From contig NC_010617.1 of assembly GCF_000010285.1 (NCBI RefSeq), forward strand, positions 744,001 through 808,000: 64,000 nucleotides of DNA, read 5' to 3'. This document shows, one piece after another, positions 16,430-25,870 of the stretch. The notes below the pieces were generated by a model. That model had not been told where the DNA came from and did not search any database. It worked only from the letters and a program-made list of their open reading frames with translations. Numbering within the stretch: the first letter of the stretch is position 1; every line of letters begins with the position of its first letter. A program made the translations under genes and the position numbers. The stretch is from Kocuria rhizophila DC2201 (GTDB taxonomy: Bacteria; Actinomycetota; Actinomycetes; Actinomycetales; Micrococcaceae).

Positions 16430-17614
16430 GTGAGCTTCCTGGACGACGCCCGCCGGCTCCACGACGAGCTGGTGGCGCTGCGCCGCACACTGCACACCAA
16501 CCCCGAACTGGGTACCGACCTGCCGTGGACGCAGCAGCAGGTCCTCGCCGCGCTGGACGGGTGCGGGTTGGAGCTCACGAAGGGCGAGTCGATCACGTCG
16601 GTCACCGGGGTGCTGCGAGGGGCGAAGCCCGGGCCCACGGTGCTGCTGCGCGGTGACATGGACGGACTGCCCGTGGTGGAGCAGACGGGACTGTCCTACG
16701 CCTCGACCAACGGCGCGATGCACGCGTGCGGTCACGACCTCCACACCGCGGCCCTCGTGGGCGCGGCCCGGCTACTGAGTGCGCGCCGGGATGAGCTGGC
16801 CGGGACCATCGTGTTCATGTTCCAGCCGGGGGAGGAGGGCCCGGGCGGCGCCAAGCCCATGATCGAGGAGGGCGTGCTGGACATCGCCGGGGAGCGGGTG
16901 GTGGCGGCCTACGGCATCCACGTGAACCCCGGGCCTCTGGGGCAGTTCAGCTACCGGCCCGGCACCGCGATGGCCGGCGCCAACAACCTAACCGTGACCT
17001 TCCACGGCCGCGGCGGGCACGGGTCCCAGCCCCACACCGCGCTGGATCCCGTGACGGCCGTGTGCGAGTTCGGCACCGCGCTGCAGACCATGGTCACCCG
17101 CCGCTTCGGGGTGTTCGATCCCGTGGTGGCCACCATGACGCGGCTCTCCGCGGGCGAGGTGAACAACGTGATCCCGGAGAGCGCCTGGATCTCCGGGGAC
17201 GTGCGCACCCTGTCCCCGGAGACGTCCGCACGCTTCCCGCGGCTCGTGACGGAGCTCGCGGACGGGATCGCCGCGGCCCAAGGCCTCACCGCGCAGGTGG
17301 ACTGGTCGCCGCTGTACCCGCCCACGGTCAACGACGCCGCCGAAGCCGCCTTCGTGAGCGACACGCTCGCCCGGGTGTTCGGCCCGGAGCGCGTGTCCCG
17401 CAACCCGGACCCTCGCATGGGCTCGGAGGACTTCTCCTTCGTGCTGCGCGAGGTCCCCGGGTGCTACTTCTTCCTGCACTGCACCCCGCCCGAGGTGGAC
17501 CCCGCGGACGCCGGCTGGAACCACTCGCCCACGGTGCTCTTCGACGACTCCGTCCTGGGGGACCAGGCCGCCGCGCTCGCCGAGGTGGCGTGGGAGCGGG
17601 TGGCGCGGGGCTGA
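16430..17614 (+). CDS. M20-family amidohydrolase/metallopeptidase (copy 1)
   Basis: 394 residues. Catalytic zinc motifs of the M20D/HipO group: GDMDGLPV (about 75), MHACGHDLHTA (about 98) and FQPGEEGPGGAK (about 130), plus HGRGGHGSQPHTALDP and GSEDFSF near the end. Members hydrolyse N-acyl amino acids, hippurate or similar amides. GTG start 30 bp after the DUF3253 stop. The next gene is a close paralogue. Confidence 0.92.
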   Translation: MSFLDDARRLHDELVALRRTLHTNPELGTDLPWTQQQVLAALDGCGLELTKGESITSVTGVLRGAKPGPTVLLRGDMDGLPVVEQTGLSYASTNGAMHACGHDLHTAALVGAARLLSARRDELAGTIVFMFQPGEEGPGGAKPMIEEGVLDIAGERVVAAYGIHVNPGPLGQFSYRPGTAMAGANNLTVTFHGRGGHGSQPHTALDPVTAVCEFGTALQTMVTRRFGVFDPVVATMTRLSAGEVNNVIPESAWISGDVRTLSPETSARFPRLVTELADGIAAAQGLTAQVDWSPLYPPTVNDAAEAAFVSDTLARVFGPERVSRNPDPRMGSEDFSFVLREVPGCYFFLHCTPPEVDPADAGWNHSPTVLFDDSVLGDQAAALAEVAWERVARG

Positions 17615-17749
17615 TCCGCCCGCACTCGTTCCGGCCTCGTCCGTCGACGCCGCCCGGACACCGCGCGCCGGCCCGCCGCCTTCGTGGCCGGGTTGCCGCG
17701 CTGCCCACCGACCACCACCCATCCGTTCCCGATGTGAAGGAGTTCCACC

Positions 17750-18934
17750 ATGACGTTCCTCGACCATGCCGCATCCCTGCAGCCGGAGCTCGTGGCTCTG
17801 CGCCGCGCCCTGCACGCCCACCCCGAGGTGGGCAACGACCTCCCGTGGACCCAGCAGCGGATCGTGGACGCCCTGGACGGGCTGGATCTGGAGATCACCC
17901 TGGGGCGCTCGGTCTCCTCCGTGGTGGCGGTGCTGCGCGGGGCAAAGCCCGGGCCCACGGTGCTGCTGCGCGGTGACATGGACGGGCTGCCGGTGGTGGA
18001 GCAGACCGGGCTCGACTACGCCTCGACCAACGGTGCGATGCACGCGTGCGGGCACGACCTGCACATGGCCGGTCTCGTGGGCGCGGCCCGGCTGCTGAGC
18101 GCGCGCCGGGAGGAGCTCGCCGGGAACGTCGTGTTCATGTTCCAGCCGGGGGAGGAGGGCCCGGGCGGCGCCAAGCCCATGATCGAGGAGGGGCTCCTGG
18201 AGATCACGGGTGAGAAGCCCCTGGCCGCGTACGGCATCCACGTGTTCCCGGGGCAGCGCGGGCTGTTCAGCTACCGCCCGGGCACGGCCATGGCGGGCGC
18301 CAACTACATGCGGGTCACGTTCCACGGTGAGGGCGGGCACGGCTCCCAGCCCCACACGGCCAAGGACCCGGTGCCCGCGCTGCTCGAGTTCGGCACCGCC
18401 CTGCAGACCATGGTCACGCGCCGGTTCAGCGTGTTCGACCCGGTGGTCGCCTCCATCACGCAGCTCTCCGCGGGGGAGGCCCTCAACGTGATCCCGGACC
18501 GTGCGAGCCTCGGGGCGAGCGTGCGCACGCTCTCGGCGGCCAGTGACGAGGCCTTCCCCGCCGCGGTGCGCGAGCTCGCCCACGGCATCGCCGCCGCCCA
18601 CGGCGTCCGGGCCGAGGTCGACTGGACCGTGCTGTACCCGCTGACCCGCAACGACGACGCCGAGACCGCGTTCGTGGCCGGCACCCTCGCGGAGCTCGTG
18701 GGCGAGGACCACGTGCGACTGGACGCGAACCCGCTCATGGGCTCCGAGGACTTCTCGTTCGTGCTCGACCAGGTCCCGGGCTGCTTCTTCTTCCTGGAGT
18801 GCAGCCCCCCGGACCTGGCCCAGGAGAATCCCGGGTGGAACCACTCGCCCACGGTGCTGTTCGACGACGCCGTGCTGGGCACCCAGGCCGCGGCGCTCGC
18901 CGAGCTCGCGTGGCGGCGCCTGCAGCGGGACTGA
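17750..18934 (+). CDS. M20-family amidohydrolase/metallopeptidase (copy 2)
   Basis: 394 residues, the same length as its upstream neighbour and alignable throughout, with identical zinc motifs (GDMDGLPV, MHACGHDLHMA, GEEGPGGAK, GSEDFSF). Long stretches are nearly identical at DNA level, so this is a tandem duplication. Differences cluster in the lid domain and in strands near the substrate (ANYMRVTFHGEGG against ANNLTVTFHGRGG), consistent with altered specificity. AAGGAG ribosome-binding site 8 nt before the ATG. Confidence 0.92.
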   Translation: MTFLDHAASLQPELVALRRALHAHPEVGNDLPWTQQRIVDALDGLDLEITLGRSVSSVVAVLRGAKPGPTVLLRGDMDGLPVVEQTGLDYASTNGAMHACGHDLHMAGLVGAARLLSARREELAGNVVFMFQPGEEGPGGAKPMIEEGLLEITGEKPLAAYGIHVFPGQRGLFSYRPGTAMAGANYMRVTFHGEGGHGSQPHTAKDPVPALLEFGTALQTMVTRRFSVFDPVVASITQLSAGEALNVIPDRASLGASVRTLSAASDEAFPAAVRELAHGIAAAHGVRAEVDWTVLYPLTRNDDAETAFVAGTLAELVGEDHVRLDANPLMGSEDFSFVLDQVPGCFFFLECSPPDLAQENPGWNHSPTVLFDDAVLGTQAAALAELAWRRLQRD

Positions 18935-18967
18935 TCAGCCGGTCACCCCGGGGCGGCGGGGCACGGG

Positions 18968-19897
18968 TCAGGCGTGCAGGATCTCGTGGGACTCGGAGTC
19001 GCGGATCTCCACGGTCTCGATCTGGAACGTGGAGTGGTGCACGGAGACGTCGAAGTGCTCCGCCACGCACGTTTTCACGTCCCGCAGCAGGTCCGCGGCG
19101 TGGCCGTCCCGGAAGCACTCGTCCTCCACCACCACGTGGGCGCTGATGGTGGGCAGTCCCGTGGCCACCGTGGAGGCGTGGACGTCGTGCACGTCCACCA
19201 CGTGCTGCAGTCCCATGATGTGCTCGCGGAACAGGTCCAGGTCGAGCCCCTGCGGCGTGAACTCCATGAGCACCGCGGCGGTCTCCCGCATGATGGTGAC
19301 CGCCCGCGGCACGATCAGTGCGGCGATGAACAGGGCGGCCACGGTGTCCGCGCGCTGGAAGCCGGTGGTGGCGATGACCACGGCGGCCACGATCACCCCG
19401 AGCGATCCCAGGGCGTCGTTGGCCACCTCCAGGAACGCGGCGCGCATGTTGAAGTTGGCACCGCGCCCGGAGGCCAGCACCAGGATGGCGATCACGTTGC
19501 ACGCCAGGCCGATCACCCCGAACACCAGCAGCTCGGTGGGGGGAACGTCCCGCGGTTCCAGCAGCCGCCGGATGCCCTCGACGACCGCGAAGATCCCCAC
19601 GCCCAGCAGGAGGGTGGCCTGCGCGAGCGCCGCAATGACCTCCACGCGGCGGAAGCCCCACGTGTGCTTGGAGCTCGCGGGGCGGCGCATCAGGTGGGCC
19701 GCCACCAGGGCGACGAGCAGGCCGAGGGCGTCCGTGAGGGCGTGCACGGTGTCCGTGAGCAGGGCGAGGCTCCCGGTGAGCACGGAGCCCACTGCCTGCG
19801 CCACGACCATTCCGGCGGTCAGCCCGAATGCGATCCACAGCCGTCCGCGGTGGTCGCCCGCTCCCGTGCCGTGCTCGTGCGTGTGACCGGCGCCCAT
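18968..19897 (-). CDS. Cation diffusion facilitator (CzcD/ZitB-like) metal exporter
   Basis: 309 residues from ATG at 19897 (the frame extends upstream but that part lies in the arsR gene). Six membrane helices; His-rich N-terminus GHTHEHGTGAGDH; metal-site motifs LLTDTVHALTDALG (TM2, HxxxD) and NDALGSLGVIVAA (TM5). C-terminal cytoplasmic domain with HVVDVHDVHASTVATG. Exports Zn2+/Co2+/Cd2+-like ions by proton exchange. Its ATG shares one base with the stop of the ArsR-type regulator. Confidence 0.92.
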   Translation of the reverse strand: MGAGHTHEHGTGAGDHRGRLWIAFGLTAGMVVAQAVGSVLTGSLALLTDTVHALTDALGLLVALVAAHLMRRPASSKHTWGFRRVEVIAALAQATLLLGVGIFAVVEGIRRLLEPRDVPPTELLVFGVIGLACNVIAILVLASGRGANFNMRAAFLEVANDALGSLGVIVAAVVIATTGFQRADTVAALFIAALIVPRAVTIMRETAAVLMEFTPQGLDLDLFREHIMGLQHVVDVHDVHASTVATGLPTISAHVVVEDECFRDGHAADLLRDVKTCVAEHFDVSVHHSTFQIETVEIRDSESHEILHA

Positions 19898-20376
19898 CAG
19901 AGGGACTCCTGCCGCGGCGTCGTCGGCGCAGCTGCGGCCCCGGTGAGCGGGGCGCCCGTGTCCGAGTGCCCGGAAACGGCCCCGGAGAGGGGGCCGTCCG
20001 GCAAGGGCTCGTGGTCCGCGGGCGGGTGGTGGAGGTGGGAGCACAGCGTCGCGCGGGTGCCAGTCACGTGCAGCAGCTGCTCGGCCACCGCGAAGAGTCC
20101 TGCAAGGTCGCGGGGGTGCGTGAGGGAATACCACGTGGCGCGACCCTCGGGGCGGGCACGGACGAGACCGCACTGCGCCAGAAAACTGAGGTGCTTGCTC
20201 ACCGTGGACTGGGCCAGCTCCATGTGCCCCACGAGATCCCGCACACGGTGCTCGCCGGAGGCCAGGTGCTGCAGGACGGCCAGGCGCGTGGGTTCGCCCA
20301 GGGCCTGGAAGAGGTGGGCGTAGGCCTGGGTGGCCCGCTCGTCGAGTGCGGGGAGGTCGGTGGAACTGATCGCCAT
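19897..20376 (-). CDS. ArsR-family metal-responsive repressor
   Basis: 159 residues. Winged helix: FQALGEPTRLAVLQHLASGE then HRVRDLVGHMELAQSTVSKHLSFLAQCGLV, the ArsR recognition helix. The C-terminus has His-rich HLHHPPADHE, a possible metal ligand set, and a low-complexity tail. TATCAT ends exactly 6 nt before the ATG, predicting a leaderless mRNA. Operon with the metal exporter, so it most likely senses Zn/Co-type metals. Confidence 0.9.
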   Translation of the reverse strand: MAISSTDLPALDERATQAYAHLFQALGEPTRLAVLQHLASGEHRVRDLVGHMELAQSTVSKHLSFLAQCGLVRARPEGRATWYSLTHPRDLAGLFAVAEQLLHVTGTRATLCSHLHHPPADHEPLPDGPLSGAVSGHSDTGAPLTGAAAAPTTPRQESL

Positions 20377-20557
20377 AGAGCGATGATATCGCCCCAGGGT
20401 CTGCTGTGCCACCACACCCGGGCCCGGCGAGGGCCGGTTCGTTCCACCGCAGTGGGAGCCGTTGCGCTGCGCAACGGCCATGACCGGGTGCAGTCCACGG
20501 GGAAACGCCCCAGCCCGCGGGGGCCCGCGATGATGGGTGGCCGCGTGACCGGGGTGT

Positions 20558-21199
20558 TCAGGCCGGCCGTGCGTGTGTCCTGCGCGCCGCGGCGTGCACC
20601 GCGGCGGCCAGCGCCTGAGTGATGTCGTCGAGACCCAGTGCGGAATCCGCGTGCGCGTGCTCCGGGTCGGTCTCGGCGCCGATGTGCGCCGTTCCCCGTG
20701 ACCTGGCCGCGGGCACGTGGAGGAACGCAGCGGGCAGGTCCGTTCCGTGCAGGGCGGTCCAGAAGATGGCATTGCACAGGAACGCGCCGGCGTCGTCGGA
20801 GACCTCCGCGGGGACGCCCGCGTTCCGGATGGCGTGGGTCAGCGCGAACGGGTCGAGGCGGGACTCGAGGCGTTCGGGTCCGCGGGCCAGGGGAGCGGCG
20901 TCGCGCACCACACCGTTGTTGTCCGGGATGCGCCCGTGCCCCAGGTTCCTGGCCCAGCGCTCCGGGGTGACGACGGCGCGGCCACCCGCTTCCCCCACCG
21001 CCACGATCGCGTCCGGTCGGTGCTCCTCAACGGCCCGCAGCAGCGCCGGTGCGGCCCCGGACCACGTCACCGGGAGGATCGCCGTGGCGAGCTGCACGCC
21101 GTCCGGGGCGTTCATCTTGGCGAGGCGCTGAACGGCCGCGCCGCTCGCGTTCTCCGTCTCACCGCCGAAGGGTTCGAAGCCGGTCACGAGGATGGTCAT
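20558..21199 (-). CDS. pcp: Pyroglutamyl-peptidase I
   Basis: 213 residues, family length. Removes N-terminal pyroglutamate from peptides. Conserved GFEPFGGETENASG at the start, catalytic Glu region VAVGEAGGR (about 66-74), Cys in SDDAGAFLCNAIFW (about 140) and His in FLHVP (about 160). TACGGT (21206-21211, complement) lies exactly 6 nt before the ATG, suggesting a leaderless mRNA. Confidence 0.94.
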   Translation of the reverse strand: MTILVTGFEPFGGETENASGAAVQRLAKMNAPDGVQLATAILPVTWSGAAPALLRAVEEHRPDAIVAVGEAGGRAVVTPERWARNLGHGRIPDNNGVVRDAAPLARGPERLESRLDPFALTHAIRNAGVPAEVSDDAGAFLCNAIFWTALHGTDLPAAFLHVPAARSRGTAHIGAETDPEHAHADSALGLDDITQALAAAVHAAARRTHARPA

Positions 21200-21281
21200 G
21201 GGCCCACCGTATCCTCGCGCGGTCGGTCGGTCGCTGCCCGGGCAGGATGCACGGCCCCTGCGTCAGGAATCATCGGAGACG

Positions 21282-21323
21282 ACGAGAGGGCCCCGGAACG
21301 CTGACGTTCCAGGACCCTCTCGT
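21282..21323 (-). terminator. Hairpin downstream of tRNA-Ala
   Basis: Imperfect 19-bp stem (outer arms ACGAGAGGG / CCCTCTCGT, inner GGAACG / CGTTCC) with a 4-nt loop, 43 bp past the 3' end of the leftward tRNA gene and upstream of pcp. No clear U-tract. Confidence 0.55.
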
Positions 21324-21365
21324 GGTCGCCCGCGGGTCGAGGGGTGCTCGTCCGGGGGACTGCTG

Positions 21366-21438
21366 TGGAGCCTAGGGGAATCGAACCCCTGACCTTTTCA
21401 TTGCGAACGAAACGCTCTACCAACTGAGCTAAGGCCCC
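21366..21438 (-). tRNA. tRNA-Ala (anticodon CGC)
   Basis: Full cloverleaf on the minus strand: acceptor GGGGCCT/AGGCTCC with the G3:U70 pair that defines alanine tRNAs, D arm GCTCAGTTGGTAGAGC, anticodon loop TTCGCAA with anticodon CGC, T arm AGGGGTTCGATTCCCCT. CCA is not encoded. The gene shows no neighbouring integrase or duplicated 3' end. Confidence 0.97.
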
Positions 21439-21452
21439 GAACAACAGGAGTC

Positions 21453-21458
21453 ACTGTA
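21453..21458 (-). promoter_or_regulatory. -10 box of tRNA-Ala
   Basis: TACAGT on the minus strand, 14 bp upstream of the mature tRNA 5' end. A good -35 is not evident (TGCGAA at 17-bp spacing). Confidence 0.5.
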
Positions 21459-21547
21459 GTCCTCCCGCGCCGATTTCGCACATCCACCGGGCACCGGGCG
21501 TACCGGGCCCGTGATCGCCGCCGCGGCGCTGGCCCTACAGTGGGTCC

Positions 21548-22720
21548 ATGACCGCAGCGGACCCCACACCATCCTCGCCCGAGCTCCCGTCCGCGGGCTC
21601 CGCAGACGGCCACGACGAGGCGGGCCGCACCGGTGCCCCCGCCGCGGCCCACGGCGACGCCGCCGCACGGGCCCATGAGGAAGCCGTTCCCGAACCAACC
21701 ACGGGTGACGCCGCTGCCGCACCACCCACGGGCGACGACGCCGCCGCACCGACCCCGGGCGAGACCGCTGCCGCTCCGGGGCACGAGGACGCCCTTCCCC
21801 GCCCGGACTCACGGTCCGGCGAGGATCACGACGCCGCCGGCCCCGCCTTCACCGTCGGCTACGTTCCCGGCGTGATGCCGGGGAAATGGCTCGGCCGGTG
21901 GCGTGAGCGTCGCCTGCGGCCCGTGCTGCGCGACGAGCTGCTGACGGCCGCCGGCTGGCGGGAGGCCCTGGACTCCGCGAGTGTCACCGCGTGCTTCGTG
22001 CGCCTCGGCTGGTCGTCTGTGGACCCCACCCTGGAGCAGCTGCGGACCACCCACCACGCCGTGCACCTCTACGACGAGCGGCAGGTGGTCGTGCTCAGCA
22101 CCGACGACGTCCTGAGCGTCCTGGACACCCTCACCACCGCGCAGCTCCACGAGGAGTCCACACCCCAGGCGCACGCGGACATCGACGTCGCCGCCATGGC
22201 CGTGGAACTCGCGGCCGCCGGTGTGGGTCCCGTGGTGCTGCCCATGTCCGTGGCGCGGCTGCACGCCCGCAAGGACGTCACCGCCCGCGAACTCACGGAC
22301 GCCCCGACCGTTCCCGTCTTCCTCGTCTGGCCCCGTGGTCTGGACGAGGACATGGAGGGCGCCGTGCAGCGCTTCGTGGGCATCGTGCGCGGGCGCAAGG
22401 AGTCCAGCGGGCGGGACGAACCCGCGGGGGCCGAACGGGCGGCGTCGTCCGCGGGGTCCCAGACAGGGGGACATCCGGGCGGGGCCCGTGACACCGCGAA
22501 CGGCGGACGGGATGCGGCGCCGATGACCACCCGCCAGGGTGCCCCGGAGCGCACGCCGGCCCCGGCGGAGGCGGGCGGGACGAGCGAGAAGGTGCCCGCG
22601 AAGCGCAGCGGCAGGGCACAGTCCGGTGGGTGGGCGAAGGCCGGGGCGAGCACCAAGCCGGGGTTGCGTCGCAAGCCCGGGCGCAAGGTCAAGAACAGCC
22701 GCTCCAAGAAGCGGCGCTGA
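21548..22720 (+). CDS. LysR substrate-binding-like protein without DNA-binding domain
   Basis: 390 residues. Residues 1-98 are Ala/Pro/Asp low complexity. The middle (about 99-285: FTVGYVPGVMPGKWLGRW, ACFVRLGWSSVDPTLEQL, VELAAAGVGPVVLPMSVARL, VFLVWPRGLDEDMEGAVQ) resembles the effector domain of LysR regulators, but no HTH is present. The C-terminus is basic and ends KKRR, suggesting nucleic-acid contact. TACAGT lies exactly 6 nt before the ATG (leaderless). Role unknown. Confidence 0.72.
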   Translation: MTAADPTPSSPELPSAGSADGHDEAGRTGAPAAAHGDAAARAHEEAVPEPTTGDAAAAPPTGDDAAAPTPGETAAAPGHEDALPRPDSRSGEDHDAAGPAFTVGYVPGVMPGKWLGRWRERRLRPVLRDELLTAAGWREALDSASVTACFVRLGWSSVDPTLEQLRTTHHAVHLYDERQVVVLSTDDVLSVLDTLTTAQLHEESTPQAHADIDVAAMAVELAAAGVGPVVLPMSVARLHARKDVTARELTDAPTVPVFLVWPRGLDEDMEGAVQRFVGIVRGRKESSGRDEPAGAERAASSAGSQTGGHPGGARDTANGGRDAAPMTTRQGAPERTPAPAEAGGTSEKVPAKRSGRAQSGGWAKAGASTKPGLRRKPGRKVKNSRSKKRR

Positions 22721-22823
22721 ACCGGAGGGCGTTGTCCGGCACCACGTCAACCGGAGCGGAGAAGGCCCCGGGCGGCGTCGTCAGCGGGGCCTGCCGGGAA
22801 CGGGACGTCAGGTGCGGCGGGGC

Positions 22824-23903
22824 TCAGCCGTCCCCGCGGCGCTCCGAGGAGCTGGTGCCCTCGCCCGTCTCGTCCCGGCTGGGCGTGCGACCGTCCGGGG
22901 TGTGGCTCTGGGCGGGGGAGGCGTGCGGGTAGACCGGCGTGGTCCGCACCTGCCCCGTGGTGGGAACGCGCGGCACGGGGAAGGACGTGGTGGGCATGTC
23001 CGCGCGGGTCTCGGGCTCGGAACCGGTGCGCACCGTGACCTGGTTGATCAGGGGGATGCGCAGCCCGTCCCGGTCCAGCATCTTCTTGATCCGCACGCGC
23101 ATCACGCGGGCCACGTCCCACTGCTCGAGCGGGGCGGTCTTCACGGCGAGCCGGATCACGATGCTCTCACCCGTGACGTTCTCCACGCCCCACACCTCGG
23201 GGTCGGCCACGATGCTGGGGCCCACGTCCGGATCGTCGCGCACCAGCTGGGCCTCGTGCTCGATCATGTCCGCCACGAGGTCGATGTTGGTGTCGTAGGG
23301 CACGGGGATGTCCAGCACGCAGCGCGCCCAGCCCTGGGACTGGTTGCCCACCCGCAGGATCTCCCCGTTGCGCACGTGCCACAGGGTGCCCTTGACGTCA
23401 CGCACCTGGGTGACCCGCAGGCCTACGTTCTCCACGGTGCCGATGGCCTCGCCCACGTCCACGGAGTCCCCGATGCCCAGCTGGTCCTCGGCGACCATGA
23501 AGATGCCCGAGAGGTAGTCCTTCACCAGGGACTGCGCGCCGAAGGACAGCGCCACGCCCGCGATCCCGGCGGAGGCGATCACCGGGGCGATGTTGAAGCC
23601 GAGTTCGGAGATGATCATGAGGATCGCGATGGCCCACACCACGATCGTGGACACCGAGGCCAGCACCGCCCCGATGGTCCGCGCCCTCAGGGCCTGGCGT
23701 TCCGCGGCGACGCCGGCGTCCTGGACCCACCGGGACTGCCCGTGGTCGAAGCGCTTGACGATCCGGGACTGCGTGCCGCGCGCGATTCCGCGGGTCACCT
23801 TGCGGATCACCACGCGCACCACGGCGGAGACGATCACGGCCCCCAGCAGCACCAGGAGCACACGGAAGGGTTTGTCGAGCCAGAATTCGAGATTGTGCAT
23901 CAC
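22824..23903 (-). CDS. MscS-type small-conductance mechanosensitive channel
   Basis: 359 residues (GTG at 23903; the ATG at 23900 is an alternative). Two N-terminal helices, then the pore helix ASAGIAGVALSFGAQSLVKD (about 110-130), the Gly/Ala-rich TM3 of MscS, and a beta domain (FMVAEDQLGIGDSVDVGEA, GTVENVGLRVTQVRD). A ~60-residue Pro/Thr/Ser tail follows. It releases solutes on hypo-osmotic shock. Located beside CorA, on the same strand. Confidence 0.92.
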   Translation of the reverse strand: MMHNLEFWLDKPFRVLLVLLGAVIVSAVVRVVIRKVTRGIARGTQSRIVKRFDHGQSRWVQDAGVAAERQALRARTIGAVLASVSTIVVWAIAILMIISELGFNIAPVIASAGIAGVALSFGAQSLVKDYLSGIFMVAEDQLGIGDSVDVGEAIGTVENVGLRVTQVRDVKGTLWHVRNGEILRVGNQSQGWARCVLDIPVPYDTNIDLVADMIEHEAQLVRDDPDVGPSIVADPEVWGVENVTGESIVIRLAVKTAPLEQWDVARVMRVRIKKMLDRDGLRIPLINQVTVRTGSEPETRADMPTTSFPVPRVPTTGQVRTTPVYPHASPAQSHTPDGRTPSRDETGEGTSSSERRGDG

Positions 23904-24078
23904 GGTTCAGCGTATCGGCCCGGGGTGGGCGCGCGCTCGGTGCGGGGTGGGCGTCACCCGGGCGGGCGACGTCGTCCCGTCACGCGCGAGCCGACGGACC
24001 GTCGGGCCCGCTCGCAGCGCCGCGAGCTCACGGCCAACGGGCGACCGGGCGGGCCCGCAGGTTTACGGGCCCGCCCGC

Positions 24079-25110
24079 TCACAGCCAGTCCTTGACCTTG
24101 AACACCACGTAGAGCACCAGGCCCACGAGCAGCATGAGCACGAGCGCCATGGGGTAGCCGAGGGCCCACTCCAACTCGGGCATGGCCTTGAAGTTCATGC
24201 CGTAGATGGAGCCCACGATCGAGGGCGCGAACAGGATGGCCGCCCACGAGGAGATCTTCTTCATCTGCTCGTTCTGCACCATCGCGGCCTCGTTCTGCCG
24301 GGCCGTGGTGAGGGTGGAGTCCACGCTCATGGCGTCCGTGAGGGAGGCGCGCATGGACTCGAGCTTGCCGCTGACCGCGATCACGTGGTCCAGCACGTCC
24401 CGCAGCCGGTGCTGCAGCTCCTGGTGGGTGCCGTACTTGGTGAACCCGGCGAAGTAGCGCTGCATCACGTCGCTGAGCGGGGCCACGCCGCGGTGGAAGT
24501 CGTTGATCTCGCGGGCGAGCTCGTAGATCCGCTGGGACACGTTCGGCTGCCCGGCGAACAGGGCGTCCTCGATCTCGTCGATGTCGTTCTCCAGCCCGGA
24601 GAGCACGGGGAAGTAGTCGTCCACGATCTGGTCCAGCAGCGCGTAGAGCACCCCGTCCGGGCCGAGGCACAGCAGCTCCTGGTCCGCCTCCACGCGCTTG
24701 CGCACGCGGCTCACACCGCTGGACTCGGAGTGGCGGATGGTGATCACGAAGTTGGGGCCGGTGAAGATGTGGATCTCCCCGATCTCCACGGTCTCGGTCT
24801 CGTCCTGGTACACGGCCGGGCGGATCACGGTGAACAGCGTCTGCCCGTAGCGCTCCATCTTGGGCCGCTGGTGCGCCTGGATGGTGTCCTCCACGGCGAG
24901 CTCGTGGAGCTGGAAGTGCTCGGCCAGGGACCGGATCTCCTCGGGCGTGGGCCGGTACAGCCCGATCCACGCGAGGACCGTCCCGGAACCGTGCTCGTCC
25001 CCCTCGGAACGGTCGATCGCGCGCTTCAGGAGCGTGTACGTCTCCTCCAGCGACCGGGGGGTCTCGACCTTGCGGCCGTTGCGGTAAATGGCGTTCTCCA
25101 CGATGCTCAC
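24079..25110 (-). CDS. corA: CorA-family Mg2+/divalent cation channel
   Basis: 343 residues from the GTG at 25110. Long soluble N-terminal domain with funnel helices, then two C-terminal helices with the selectivity motif YGMNF between them and a basic end KVKDWL. CATAAT lies exactly 6 nt before the GTG, which fixes the start; longer in-frame starts upstream are unlikely. Imports Mg2+ (or Co2+). Confidence 0.94.
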   Translation of the reverse strand: MSIVENAIYRNGRKVETPRSLEETYTLLKRAIDRSEGDEHGSGTVLAWIGLYRPTPEEIRSLAEHFQLHELAVEDTIQAHQRPKMERYGQTLFTVIRPAVYQDETETVEIGEIHIFTGPNFVITIRHSESSGVSRVRKRVEADQELLCLGPDGVLYALLDQIVDDYFPVLSGLENDIDEIEDALFAGQPNVSQRIYELAREINDFHRGVAPLSDVMQRYFAGFTKYGTHQELQHRLRDVLDHVIAVSGKLESMRASLTDAMSVDSTLTTARQNEAAMVQNEQMKKISSWAAILFAPSIVGSIYGMNFKAMPELEWALGYPMALVLMLLVGLVLYVVFKVKDWL

Positions 25111-25351
25111 CCGCCCATTATGGGGGTCCCGGGCCCGCCCCCGGTTCCCCGCCCTGCCGGTCCGCCCCGGACGACGACGCCGCCCGGCCGGCTCCGCGCG
25201 GCACCCACTCGGCTCTGCGCGCACCGCGCCGGGGAAGCCCAGTGCGCTCGCGGCCCGGGACCCGGCATGCACACCGTACGGGTCCGCTCGCCCGCGAGGT
25301 GGTGACCCCTCTGCCAGGTGACGTGCGGGGTGCGCCACTAGACTGGCCGCC

Positions 25352-25870
25352 ATGAGCCAGCCGTTCGATTCCCGCGTGGGCGCCTACGCCCTGATCACCC
25401 GAGACGAGCACCTGCTGCTCACGCACTGGAACCCCCGCCACCCCGATTTCGAGGGCGCGTGGACGCTTCCCGGTGGCGGCATGGAACCGGGGGAGCAGCC
25501 CGAGGAGACCATGCTGCGGGAGGTCTGCGAGGAGACCGGCTACCGCGTGGTCTCGGACGGTCTTGTGGGCGTGCACAGCTACTGGATGAGCCCGGAGCAG
25601 CGGTTGGACTCCACCACGCGCGGCAACCACGCGTGCCGCGTGCTCTACACCGCGCACGTCACCGGCGGTGAGCTCGCGGTGGAGCAGGACGGCTCCTCGG
25701 ACGACGCCGCCTGGGTCCCGTTCGCGCGTCTGGGCTCCCTCAAGCGCCTGGACCTCGTGGACCAGGGGCTGCGGCTGGCCGGTCTCACCGACGTGGTGGA
25801 CGCCGCGGCCACGCCCCCGGAGCGGGTGGCGGAGCAGGACGTGTCCACCGAACCGGCCGGGGACCGGTGA
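25352..25870 (+). CDS. NUDIX hydrolase
   Basis: 172 residues. Nudix box at about residues 47-69 with all key residues (GGGMEPGEQPEETML continuing REVCEETG). NUDIX enzymes cleave nucleoside diphosphates linked to another group; substrate unknown. TAGACT lies 7 nt before the ATG. Its stop overlaps the next start (GTGA). Confidence 0.93.
   Translation: MSQPFDSRVGAYALITRDEHLLLTHWNPRHPDFEGAWTLPGGGMEPGEQPEETMLREVCEETGYRVVSDGLVGVHSYWMSPEQRLDSTTRGNHACRVLYTAHVTGGELAVEQDGSSDDAAWVPFARLGSLKRLDLVDQGLRLAGLTDVVDAAATPPERVAEQDVSTEPAGDR

Noticed and set aside
21366-21438. tRNA-Ala as an island attachment site
   Set aside because: No duplicated tRNA 3' end and no integrase nearby; flanking genes look like normal chromosome.
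22539-24095. 518-codon frame antisense to mscS
   Set aside because: Composition artefact; mscS on the other strand has clear pore and beta-domain motifs.
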